Under the pieces are notes generated by a model. That model did no database searches, was not told the origin of the DNA, and saw nothing but the letters and a program-made list of their open reading frames with translations. This document shows positions 25,106 to 33,915 of a stretch of DNA of 64,000 nt, one piece after another. The stretch is from the NCBI RefSeq assembly GCF_022603395.1, contig NZ_JAIBKA010000003.1, forward strand, positions 1 to 64,000, in the 5' to 3' direction. The position numbers and the translations under genes were made by a program. This DNA comes from Desulfoferrobacter suflitae (GTDB lineage: Bacteria; Desulfobacterota; Syntrophobacteria; Syntrophobacterales; Syntrophobacteraceae). The stretch's first letter is position 1. Each line of letters opens with the position of its first letter.

Positions 25106-25121
25106 TGGCACACCTTTTGAT
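25106..25121 (+). promoter_or_regulatory. Near-consensus sigma-54 promoter
   Basis: TTGGCACACCTTTTGATT has GG and GA ten bases apart. The consensus -12 element is GC, so this is one base off. It lies 54-70 bases before the GcvH-like gene and faces away from a sigma-54 regulator gene. Confidence 0.35.
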
Positions 25122-25174
25122 TATCTTAGACTACAACTTGATAAACAAGGGAAAAAAGCCCAAAGGAGGCCACA

Positions 25175-26071
25175 ATGAAAACGAAAAGATCAAATCCTGT
25201 GAATAAAATGGAGCTCAACGGGGAAAACCAGTGCATATGGATGAAGGCCGGTGTGGTGAATTTCAAATTGTGCGACAATGCCTACGATTGTCTCAGCTGT
25301 CCCTTTGATAAGGCCATGTCGCGAGCCGTCAAGAAGGACTCGGCAAAAGTCATCAGCTGGCGTGAAGCCATGAGAGAGCGGCCCTATGCGCAGCGCGAAT
25401 GTCGCCATATGCTGACGGGCAGGGTCGAACATCGGTTGTGCTCGAATGCGTATCGCTGCGACGTATGCGAATTCGATCAGTCTCTCGACGAAAACGATTT
25501 GAATGCAGCTCCCGCAGCGCCCTCCATCAGGAACATTGCAGGTTTTAAAATGGCGGACGGCTATCATTACCATCGCGGGCACAGTTGGGCGAGAGTCGAG
25601 CACGGAGGGTTTGTGCGCATCGGCGCCGATGATTTTACCCTGAAGCTGCTGGGTTCTCCCGACGCAGTGCGTTTGCCGAAGCTTGGATCGCATGTCGAGC
25701 AGACCGAAGTGGGGTGGTCCATCGAACGGGAACACAAAACCGCTGAGATGCTTGCCCCGTTGAACGGCGTGGTGGTGGCGGCCAACCACAGGGTATTGAA
25801 TCAGCCGGAGACGGCCAAAAACGATCCCTACGGGAGTGGCTGGCTGCTGGTGGTGGAGCCCAAGCGCCTCAGACCGAACCTGAAAAACCTGCTGTTTGAA
25901 AGGGAGGCCACTGTTTGGCTGGGAGATGAGGCCAAGAGGCTGGATGACATTGTGATGGAAACCTACGGTATGTCCATGGCCGCAACGGGTGGTGAGATTG
26001 TCGACGACATCTATGGGAATCTCCCCAACGTAAAATGGGAGCGCCTGGTTCACGAATTTTTGCTCACCTGA
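25175..26071 (+). CDS. GcvH-like protein with two tandem four-cysteine motifs
   Basis: A 298-residue protein after AAAGGAGG. The N-terminal 105 residues hold two copies of C-x12-C-x5-C-x2-C (Cys20, 33, 39, 42 and Cys76, 89, 95, 98), each ending in a Cys-x-F-D box. These probably bind zinc or an iron-sulfur centre. Residues 125-245 are a glycine-cleavage H-protein-like fold (VRIGADDFTLKLLGSPDAVR to PYGSGWLLVVEP). The lipoyl-lysine motif is altered. In REHKTAEMLAPLNGVVV the lysine is one position nearer to the AP pair than in GcvH, and a histidine occupies the usual site. No glycine-cleavage genes are nearby. A carrier or redox role is conceivable but unproved. Confidence 0.75.
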   Translation: MKTKRSNPVNKMELNGENQCIWMKAGVVNFKLCDNAYDCLSCPFDKAMSRAVKKDSAKVISWREAMRERPYAQRECRHMLTGRVEHRLCSNAYRCDVCEFDQSLDENDLNAAPAAPSIRNIAGFKMADGYHYHRGHSWARVEHGGFVRIGADDFTLKLLGSPDAVRLPKLGSHVEQTEVGWSIEREHKTAEMLAPLNGVVVAANHRVLNQPETAKNDPYGSGWLLVVEPKRLRPNLKNLLFEREATVWLGDEAKRLDDIVMETYGMSMAATGGEIVDDIYGNLPNVKWERLVHEFLLT

Positions 26072-26098
26072 TCGCCATGGTTGCGCCACATGCTGCGA

Positions 26099-26130
26099 GG
26101 CAGGGGTCCCGTTTGCCGGCGGCCCCTGCC
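26099..26130. terminator. GC-rich hairpin after the GcvH-like gene
   Basis: GGCAGGGG and CCCCTGCC form an 8-bp stem about 30 bases past the stop. No T-run follows, so it is a weak terminator candidate. Confidence 0.45.
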
Positions 26131-26453
26131 TACTTCATACGGCTTAACCAAGCGCGCAGACAAGCAGCCTGTTAAACCTGCCCCGGGAGACGGCCGGCGA
26201 CCTCATTGGAAGTACTGCGCAGCAACCCCCACCCCATATCCCCGCCTGTAATTGCACTGGTGGTATGGCATTGATGTTCACACCGCGTTGTGGTATCAAC
26301 CGAAATTGCTATTCAAATGCATAACGTGTGTTTAGGTCGATGTTGCCCGATTACGTCAAGGGGTGATTCGACCTGCGTGCACCTTTTCAAAGAAGCGCTG
26401 CAAACGGAGCTAACGTGGGTACTGCTGGAAGAATGAATTGAAAGGAGAATTTC
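26131..26453. other. Intergenic stretch before the CoA-disulfide-reductase-like gene
   Basis: No gene or clear promoter is seen. A good ribosome binding site (AAAGGAGAA) lies at its end. Confidence 0.4.
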
Positions 26454-28139
26454 ATGGCGATTTCCTTGCGGGTAGTGGTGATTGGCGGTGTTGCTTGCGG
26501 ACCTAAAACGGCTTCGCGATTGAAGCGCCTGCTGCCCGATGCCGATGTGACAATGATTGAAAGGGGCGGAGTGGTATCTTACGGAGCCTGCGGACTTCCC
26601 TACTACGTGGAAGGGATCTTCCCGGATGTAGAAATGCTCACGGAGACTCCCGTGGGCATTCCTCGAACTCCGGTTTTCTTCGAGAAGGCCAAGGGTTTTC
26701 GCGTGTGGACCCGCACCGAAGCGGTGCACATTGACAGTAAGCGCAAAAAGGTGCGTGTGCGCCATCTGGACGGGGGGTCAGAAGAAGACCTGGCCTACGA
26801 CAAACTGGTCATCGCTACGGGGGGACGTCCCCTCAAGCCGCCCATTCCGGGCATGGATCTGGAAAATATCTGGTATGTGCGGGAACTGGAGGATGCTTCC
26901 AGCCTGGTGGAGGCCATCGAGCAAAAGAACCTCAAAAGGGCGGTCCTCATAGGAGCCGGCTATATCGGGATGGAAATGGCGGAGGCGCTCAAGCACAAGG
27001 GGCTCGATGTTACCGTGGTGGAGATGTTCGACCAGATCATGCCGCAATTTCTGGATAAAGAGATGGCCATGCTGGTGCAAAAGCACATGCGCTCCAAGGG
27101 AGTGAATCTGGCCTTGGAGCAGAGGGTGATCTCGCTGCAGGGTAACGGCAAAGTCGCGGCGGTCGAAACGGATAAGCAGACGATCCCTGCCGATCTGGCC
27201 ATAGTGGCGGTCGGTGTTCGCCCGAACGATGAGTTGGCGCGCGAAGCAGGGCTGCTTTGCAGTCCCAGGGGCGGCATTGTGATAAACGGTTACTGCCAGA
27301 CCAGCGATCCGCATATTTATGCCGGCGGCGACTGCGTGGTGAACCAGTATGTTCACCCGATAACAGGAGCTCCCCTGTACGTGCCGCTGGGCTCTACCGC
27401 CAATAAACACGGGCGGGTCATAGCCAACCACATCGCGGGCCTCACCTCGCCCTTCCAGGGTGTCACAGGCACCGGCATTTGCAAGGTCTTCGACTACACC
27501 GCCGGGCGTACCGGCATCACGGAAAAGCTAGCCAAAGAGCTCAACCTGGATGTGGAGACAGCCATTTGGGCAGGCCCTGACTTGCCGCACTACCTGCCCG
27601 CCAGCAGGGTGTTGTTCATCAAGATGGTTGCATCCAGACGCTATCGCAAGCTGCTTGGCCTCCAGGTGGTCGGCATGGGGGATGGGAGCAAGCGGCTGGA
27701 CGTCGCCGCTACGGCCATCTTTTTCGGTGCAACGCTGGATCAGCTCGGCAATCTTGATCTGGGTTATGCTCCGCCTTATTCACCGCCCATTGATCCCATC
27801 GCGACCACGGCTCATTTGCTCCTCAACAAGATGAACGGCTTTGCCCGGGGGATTTCGCCGCTGCAGGCCAAGCAGCGCCTGGATGCAGGTGATGATATTG
27901 TGCTTCTGGATGTGCGAACCCCCGATGAATACCGGGCCATGCGTTTCCCCGATGAGCGTGTGGTGCATATTCCCCTTGGAGCACTTCGGGAAAGAATCGA
28001 TGAGCTTCCCCGGGATAAAGACATTCTGTCGTTTTGCAAGGTGAGCATGCGCGGCTACGAGGCCCAGCGCATTCTGAATGCAGCGGGATACGACAGGGTC
28101 TGGTTCATCGAAGGGGGTCTTCTGGGGTGGCCGTTCTAA
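26454..28139 (+). CDS. CoA-disulfide-reductase-like flavoprotein fused to rhodanese
   Basis: A 561-residue enzyme. The pyridine nucleotide-disulfide oxidoreductase part has an FAD motif (VVVIGGVACGPKTASRLKRL), the single redox cysteine in SYGACGLPYYVEG, and an NAD(P)H motif (AVLIGAGYIGMEMAEALKHK). The dimerisation domain follows to about residue 450. The C-terminal rhodanese domain has its catalytic cysteine in FCKVSMRGYEAQRIL. Such CoADR-rhodanese fusions include NAD(P)H-dependent per/polysulfide reductases (Npsr, CdrL). Reduction of polysulfide or CoA-persulfide in the cytoplasm is therefore the most likely role. It is in the same orientation as the GcvH-like gene, 380 bases upstream. Confidence 0.88.
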   Translation: MAISLRVVVIGGVACGPKTASRLKRLLPDADVTMIERGGVVSYGACGLPYYVEGIFPDVEMLTETPVGIPRTPVFFEKAKGFRVWTRTEAVHIDSKRKKVRVRHLDGGSEEDLAYDKLVIATGGRPLKPPIPGMDLENIWYVRELEDASSLVEAIEQKNLKRAVLIGAGYIGMEMAEALKHKGLDVTVVEMFDQIMPQFLDKEMAMLVQKHMRSKGVNLALEQRVISLQGNGKVAAVETDKQTIPADLAIVAVGVRPNDELAREAGLLCSPRGGIVINGYCQTSDPHIYAGGDCVVNQYVHPITGAPLYVPLGSTANKHGRVIANHIAGLTSPFQGVTGTGICKVFDYTAGRTGITEKLAKELNLDVETAIWAGPDLPHYLPASRVLFIKMVASRRYRKLLGLQVVGMGDGSKRLDVAATAIFFGATLDQLGNLDLGYAPPYSPPIDPIATTAHLLLNKMNGFARGISPLQAKQRLDAGDDIVLLDVRTPDEYRAMRFPDERVVHIPLGALRERIDELPRDKDILSFCKVSMRGYEAQRILNAAGYDRVWFIEGGLLGWPF

Positions 28140-28168
28140 GGCAGGCGGCGGGAATTGACGTTCAACGG

Positions 28169-28193
28169 GGAGAGAGGGCAGGGGCCTCTCTCC
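28169..28193. terminator. Hairpin between convergent genes
   Basis: GGAGAGAGG and CCTCTCTCC make a 9-bp stem with a 7-base loop between two converging genes. It could stop transcription from both sides, but no T-run follows. Confidence 0.45.
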
Positions 28194-28253
28194 GATTGAG
28201 CGCATCACACAAGAATCCGAGTTGTTCGAGTTTCCTTCGCTGCGGCCGTGTTG

Positions 28254-31200
28254 CTACGGCTCCTGGATCAGCCGCAAGAGCTCTTCGGCGGTTATTTTTG
28301 CACTGATGTCGGTGCCTTCGAGCAGACTTCCCGCCAGATCGCGTTTGTCCTGATGGAGCTCGAGGATCTTTTCTTCGATGGTGCCTTCCGTCACCACCCG
28401 ATAAACCGTTACAGGGCGCAGCTGGCCGATGCGGTGAGTGCGATCCGATGCCTGATCTTCCACCGCCGGATTCCACCAGGGATCCATATGAATCACGTAA
28501 TCGGCGGCGGTGAGGTTCAGCCCCATGCCGCCGGCTTTCAGGCTGATCAGAAACAGATCACCGCGGCCGGCTTGAAAGGCGTCCACTTCTTTTTTGCGCT
28601 CGGCCGGTGGGGTACTGCCGTCCAGGTAGCGATAGTCGATGTGCTGATTGTCAAGATATTCCCGAAGCAGACTGAGGTGGCCCACAAACTGGCTGAAAAC
28701 CAGGGCCTTGTGCTGATTTTCCAGAAGCTCCGAGATGATTTCGCCAAACAGTTCAAGCTTTGCGCTGGGCACGCCGCTGTCGGGGAGAACCAGGCGGGGA
28801 TTGCAGGCCGCCTGCCGCAGCCGCGTGATTTCAGCGAGTATCTTGATATGTTTCTGGTTTAACGGTGTGGCATCGGCACTCAGTCGTTCCACGGAACTCC
28901 TGCGCAGTGCTTCATAGAAGGCCGCTTCTTCAGGGCTCATCTGGACCCGCAGCAGGACGTCGGTGCGGGGCGGCAACTCTTCCAGAACCTGGCTCTTGGT
29001 GCGCCTCAAAATGAACGGCTGAATGAGCTTCTTGAGCCGCTTCCTGGCGTTTTGATCATTGTACCGTTCGATGGGTATGGCGAACCGTTCGTTGAATTTC
29101 TTGAAGGAGCCCAGCAGGCCCCGGTTAATAAAGTTAAACAGGGTCCATAATTCGCTCAAATGATTTTCGATGGGAGTTCCGGTGGTGATGATTTTGAAAC
29201 CGCCCTTGAGGCTCATGGCGGCTTGAGATCGCTTGGTGGCAATGTTCTTTATGGCCTGCGCCTCATCGAGCACAATGACGTTCCAGTCGATGGAGGAGAG
29301 AAGCTCGACTTCCTGGTGCAGGAGCCCATAGCTGGTCACCAGCAGGTCATAGGCGGCGAGACGTCTGAGCAAATCCTCCCGGCTGTTGACTCCCAATTGA
29401 TGCACCCTGAGGGTTGGAGCGAAGCGATGGGCTTCGGTCACCCAGTTCATGCATACCGATGTGGGAGCAACCACCAGGCTGGGTCCCCGGGGAGCACGCT
29501 CGAGAATGATGGCGAGCGCCTGAATCGTTTTACCGAGCCCCATGTCGTCCGCCAGGCAGGCTCCGACCCCCATGTGCATGAGCCGCGCCAGCCACTGATA
29601 ACCTTCCACCTGGTAGTCGCGCAACTTGCCTTTGAAGGTGGAGGGGAGCAGCGGGGTGATCTCCTGCGCCGAGCGAATACGATCCAGCCTTGCTTGCCAG
29701 GCTGAATCCGTTTCCAGGTGCGGCAACTTTGCCGTGAAATCCTCGATGGCGAGGGCGGCCAGAGGGTGCAGCCCTATGGCCTTGCCGTGTTTTTCCGAAT
29801 AGGCCTCCAGCTCTTCCAGGCGCCTGCGTAATTCCTGGGTAAGCGCAAGGAATTGCCCCTCACCCAGAGGAATAAAGCGACTGCCCGTGGCACGGACCAG
29901 GTCCAGCAACTGTTTCATATCCAGGACCAGGTTGTCATCCACTCGCAGCTGGCCGCTCACCTCAAACCAATCCATCTTACTCTGAATCTGCATGCGCAAC
30001 TGGGAAAAAGAGGCTTCAGCGGAGACCCTCAACTTCTCGCCTTCGGGCCATTCGACCACTACCTCACCTTTTTCCTGCAGGGACTTCAAATCGAGCAGCA
30101 CCTGCAGGCAGGTTTCCGTATCCTCGATCAACCAGCACCGTTCGCCATCGGCATACCCCGCCAGCACGGAAGAATCGGCCTCAACAGCACCGGCCCTGGT
30201 CTTCTCCAGCTCAAGGTCGCGCGTTGCCTGCATGCGCTTACCGCCGACATCGGCAATCAGATTATCCGCTCCAATGCCCGGTTTAAGATAGGGGCCGCCA
30301 TCGGCAAAAGGCTTCACGAACATTTCGACCCTGAATCCCAAACCTGCCGGCATCAGATGCACGTGCGGAGTGGAAACGGCCGCAACCTGCTCCATGTCGC
30401 CCGATGCCCCGCCGATGTCGGAATGGACCGTCACCAGTGAGGAGATGTTGGCAATCGTTTGCGATACTTCCTGCTCGGCTGTCGCCGGGACCATCAGTCC
30501 TTCCCGGCTCAGCAATTGAGCAATGCGCCGATGTGCTTCAGAAATCTCGATCACCTTGAATCGCGTTGGTGTTTCTCGAACCAGCAGGACTTTCTCGTTG
30601 CTCACAGGGGGAGACATGGTGATGCGCAGCTCTGCATCGGCGCGGGTCACCAGGATCTCCGGCTCACCGCGCACGATTTCAACGGAAATCGATGGGTTTT
30701 CCTCTAGAAACACCAGTGGATGTCCGATGAGCGCAGGAAGGGCTTTTTGAATATTGAGTATACAGTCGCGATGGTAATAGGGCGAGCTCTGTTCGATAGC
30801 CGCAAACACAGCCTTGTCCTGTTCACTGACGCAAGCGAGCTCCTGCACGTTGATTATTCTGGAAATGTGCAGTGTGCGGCCCTTGGTCCAGGTACCCCTG
30901 GCAGAGATCTTTTGCTCCTTGGCCTGCAGTGTCACCGATGACTCTCGAAAACCCAGGAGCCAGATCAAACGCCTGTCGCGTTGCCCATCGGCCGTCTTGT
31001 CGGCAGTCTGCGCCACCTTATGCAGCGCGCGCAGACAGCGTCGCCAGCCCTCTTCAACCTGAAGGGCCGACAAAAAGGAGCCCATGCCGGTTTCCTCCTG
31101 GACGGTGTGCAGGTATTTTTCGCGGATAGGCGTGCGCTGTTCCGTCCGGCACAACAATTCGGCGCTTTCCATGGCCAGCCAGTTCAATCCAATTTCCCGG

Positions 31201-33176
31201 GATCGGACGAAAACGCCGCTGAGGGTGTCGATCATTTCCTGAGTGAGACTCCCATCCAGCCAGTAGTGGGCAAGGGCTGTGAAAAAGACGGACAAACCGG
31301 ATTGTTCCTGGTTTTGAGCGATCAATGTACGGGCGGATTCCACTTCACAATTTTCGGCCAAAACAATGGCCTTGAGTGACGTGAAGACGGAGCTTAAGAA
31401 GCCATCGCCGGAATCGGCGGAAAGCGCCCTGGAAGCGATTGCACCGATGTCCTCCCACACGGATGCATCGGCACGTGTGAGCAGAGACAGGGCATAGAAG
31501 ATTCCCGGCAGCCCCGGGAAATAACCGCTTCGCTTCCTGTTGATCTTGCGCCAGAGCTTAAGATCATCTTCGAAGGCCGTGACGGCCTGGTTATTCTTGC
31601 CTTCAACAAACCGCAACCATCCCCACAGGCCGATACCTGCCGGGCAAACCGTCGAGCCGAACTGCAAGAGTAATTCTCGTGCCGTGGCAATACGTCCTCC
31701 CAGCAGCAGGCGCGAAATCAAGCCGGGGAGAAGAGAGCCCATTTGCGTATGGGACAGCCCCGACAAAAAGCTTGGGTTGAGAGCATATTCGAGTGGCTCG
31801 TCATCCGGTGCAAGGGTAATCACGGTATTGTAAAATATGCCGCTCAAGGCCAGGCACTGCAGATTCAGGGGAAGTGTGCGGAACCAGCCGATGTCGAAAG
31901 GATTCATCACCACCTGGGTCAAGGGATCGCATTGGGCGGAAACGCCGCTTGTACACTCGGAAAGGAGCAGGTTGCGGCAGCGTTGAGCGAGATTTTCATC
32001 GTGCGTGTAAATGCCCATGCGCAATTCGCGTACGACGCGATCGCGGTAATAGGAGGGAAGGTAATACAGGTCGAGGCGCACGGGGAGCTCTTTTCGCACC
32101 GCTTTGACCATCGCATGGTAGCGGTTGAATGCCGACGCTCCACCGGTTCTCACGTGGAACCGCCTGGTCGGCTTGAATCCCGCTTTCATGATCTTCACAT
32201 ACTCACGCACACCCGCATCGCGATCATGCAGAAATTTTTGCAGCAACCCTTTGGACCATCCCGATCCATGCTCTGCGATGGCCGCCGCCACGCGCTTGCG
32301 TACTTCGGGATTGGAGTCTTGCGCGGCACTTTTCAGGAGCGCTTGAACCTCTTTGTTGTCGGGCGCGATGGTGCCGGCCGTCAGGACTACATTGGCATAA
32401 AACGGCCATGGTTCTTTGCGCCACATTGCCAGCAGTACGGGCAGAATTTTAGAGCCCAGCTGGCCGGCGGTATCGACTGCTATTCGGCGCACCGCCGGGG
32501 CAATGGGAGTGTTGTCCTCAAACCCCAATTGGCGCACCAGGGATGCCAGCATATCTTCGGCCTGTGAGGGATTCTCGCGCTCACTGCGCTGCAACACTTC
32601 GGGAAATCGCCAGATGACCGTCAGCCGGGCATAGATATCCGCTTCCGGTGACAGAGCCTGGTGTAATCGGGCGCCCGACCAGGTGTTAAGATCTTCCTTC
32701 AGAGCGGCTCTTTTCAAGATCGACAAGACACACATCGTGCAGAGAGAGCCTGTCGAGGTCCGCAATGCCTGCCCGCTGAATGATCCCTGGCAGGAAACGC
32801 AAATCAGTTCTTGCGTTTGACTGTCCAGCCAGGCTGTGGGGTCTGCCACGAGGGCCAGGAGGAGTTTCATCTCAATCAGTGGTTTCTGCTCAAGCGTCCG
32901 CCGGGTGACCACTTCCAGGATGGCGTCATGGCACCTCAGTTGCTTATCCAGCAGTTTCAGCCGTTTCAGCTGATCCAAATGAGGTTTGAGCGACGCCACA
33001 GAGGTTATAGGCTCGTTCGCAAAAACCAGTCCGGAGCCCCGCAGGCAGTTGTATATATTGCTGATGCTGCTCCTTTCATAGATCACCGAAGACATCTGCA
33101 ACAAAGCCTGCTGCAGCGGAGTCAACGTTTCATAGTGGGCCATCAGTCTGTTGCGTAGTCTTGCTTGTTCCTGCAC
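28254..33176 (-). CDS. Very large SNF2-family helicase-like ATPase
   Basis: A 1640-residue protein starting at GTG 33176 (AGAGG six bases upstream). A later ATG lies at 33143. The first 150 residues include a possible zinc finger (CVSCQGSFSG...LCTMC). A helical, HEAT-like region follows (about 240-330, with NPEVRKRVAAAIAEHGSGWS), then a long middle without a known domain. The SNF2 core occupies about residues 1170-1640, with Walker A CLADDMGLGKTIQALAI, DEAQ box VIVLDEAQAIKN, and motif VI QASDRTHRIGQLRPV. SNF2 proteins use ATP to move along duplex DNA and remodel bound proteins. No methylase, nuclease or defence gene lies beside it. Its role is unknown. Confidence 0.88.
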   Translation of the reverse strand: MQEQARLRNRLMAHYETLTPLQQALLQMSSVIYERSSISNIYNCLRGSGLVFANEPITSVASLKPHLDQLKRLKLLDKQLRCHDAILEVVTRRTLEQKPLIEMKLLLALVADPTAWLDSQTQELICVSCQGSFSGQALRTSTGSLCTMCVLSILKRAALKEDLNTWSGARLHQALSPEADIYARLTVIWRFPEVLQRSERENPSQAEDMLASLVRQLGFEDNTPIAPAVRRIAVDTAGQLGSKILPVLLAMWRKEPWPFYANVVLTAGTIAPDNKEVQALLKSAAQDSNPEVRKRVAAAIAEHGSGWSKGLLQKFLHDRDAGVREYVKIMKAGFKPTRRFHVRTGGASAFNRYHAMVKAVRKELPVRLDLYYLPSYYRDRVVRELRMGIYTHDENLAQRCRNLLLSECTSGVSAQCDPLTQVVMNPFDIGWFRTLPLNLQCLALSGIFYNTVITLAPDDEPLEYALNPSFLSGLSHTQMGSLLPGLISRLLLGGRIATARELLLQFGSTVCPAGIGLWGWLRFVEGKNNQAVTAFEDDLKLWRKINRKRSGYFPGLPGIFYALSLLTRADASVWEDIGAIASRALSADSGDGFLSSVFTSLKAIVLAENCEVESARTLIAQNQEQSGLSVFFTALAHYWLDGSLTQEMIDTLSGVFVRSREIGLNWLAMESAELLCRTEQRTPIREKYLHTVQEETGMGSFLSALQVEEGWRRCLRALHKVAQTADKTADGQRDRRLIWLLGFRESSVTLQAKEQKISARGTWTKGRTLHISRIINVQELACVSEQDKAVFAAIEQSSPYYHRDCILNIQKALPALIGHPLVFLEENPSISVEIVRGEPEILVTRADAELRITMSPPVSNEKVLLVRETPTRFKVIEISEAHRRIAQLLSREGLMVPATAEQEVSQTIANISSLVTVHSDIGGASGDMEQVAAVSTPHVHLMPAGLGFRVEMFVKPFADGGPYLKPGIGADNLIADVGGKRMQATRDLELEKTRAGAVEADSSVLAGYADGERCWLIEDTETCLQVLLDLKSLQEKGEVVVEWPEGEKLRVSAEASFSQLRMQIQSKMDWFEVSGQLRVDDNLVLDMKQLLDLVRATGSRFIPLGEGQFLALTQELRRRLEELEAYSEKHGKAIGLHPLAALAIEDFTAKLPHLETDSAWQARLDRIRSAQEITPLLPSTFKGKLRDYQVEGYQWLARLMHMGVGACLADDMGLGKTIQALAIILERAPRGPSLVVAPTSVCMNWVTEAHRFAPTLRVHQLGVNSREDLLRRLAAYDLLVTSYGLLHQEVELLSSIDWNVIVLDEAQAIKNIATKRSQAAMSLKGGFKIITTGTPIENHLSELWTLFNFINRGLLGSFKKFNERFAIPIERYNDQNARKRLKKLIQPFILRRTKSQVLEELPPRTDVLLRVQMSPEEAAFYEALRRSSVERLSADATPLNQKHIKILAEITRLRQAACNPRLVLPDSGVPSAKLELFGEIISELLENQHKALVFSQFVGHLSLLREYLDNQHIDYRYLDGSTPPAERKKEVDAFQAGRGDLFLISLKAGGMGLNLTAADYVIHMDPWWNPAVEDQASDRTHRIGQLRPVTVYRVVTEGTIEEKILELHQDKRDLAGSLLEGTDISAKITAEELLRLIQEP

Positions 33177-33381
33177 TTATGCCTCTTTTAATCGGCGCTT
33201 GCACGCCGCAGCAAACCCGCATCAACGGCGGTGGATGGAGTACTTGCGGCACCTTGCCGAAGACTGTTGTCGGGAATCCCATTCCGGGACCTTCCGGGCG
33301 GCCCAAAAAGCGGCCTGCCAATCTCATCGAAAATCAAATTATTAGTATACTCAATTCCGCTTTATTCTCCCACCGAAACAT
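33177..33381. other. Intergenic stretch before the inverted-repeat element
   Basis: No gene is supported. The sequence is shared by the start region of the SNF2 gene and the element that follows. Confidence 0.35.
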
Positions 33382-33553
33382 CACCGGTGCCGGCAATTCT
33401 CATTATGGAGCTCGCAGCTGAACGTAGAGTGGGTGAATCAAAAGCGTAACCCACCGTGTCAACCAATCCCAGGGTGGGTTGCGGCGCACAAAAACGCGCC
33501 TCCACCCTGCGAAAAAGGATCAGCAGTATAAATGAGAATTGCCGGCACCGGTG
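33382..33553. mobile_element. 172-bp element with perfect 23-bp terminal inverted repeats (MITE-like)
   Basis: CACCGGTGCCGGCAATTCTC ATT at 33382-33404 is repeated exactly as its reverse complement at 33531-33553. The interior holds palindromic stretches: GTGGGTGAATC...GCGTAACCCAC at about 33428-33453, and AGGGTGGGTTGCGG...CCTCCACCCT. It has no room for a transposase. The structure fits a miniature inverted-repeat element or a large REP-type cluster. No target-site duplication was recognised at the borders. Confidence 0.6.
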
Positions 33554-33915
33554 TTGTGCCGAGCGAACTCGTGCATTCGTGCATTCGTTGACAGAGAACT
33601 TGAAATTTCTTATCATCGACTCCCTTGTCGCTCGTGTCCCTTTCTCGGCTATCATTGCAACCCTTTGACAGTCGGCGCACTGAGAAGATCAGGACGCCAC
33701 AATGAGTGGTGATCAGTGACTGTGTGTATGATGCTTGTTCCGATTGCCGATCCATGAGCCTTGTGCGAACTGGCCATCGCAGAAGGACCGCTTGGCTATT
33801 TATCTTTCAGGGAAAACACTTCTCTGCTCCGGATACAGCGGTCGCATCGACCGTCGGGCGGCATCTCAGACAGGAGCCGCCGCGTGCCTCATGAAACTGA
33901 TTGAAGGAAATGATG
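33554..33915. other. Leader region of the hybrid sensor kinase gene
   Basis: No gene is supported in these 360 bases. A direct repeat GTGCATTCGTGCATTC lies near 33570-33585. Confidence 0.35.
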
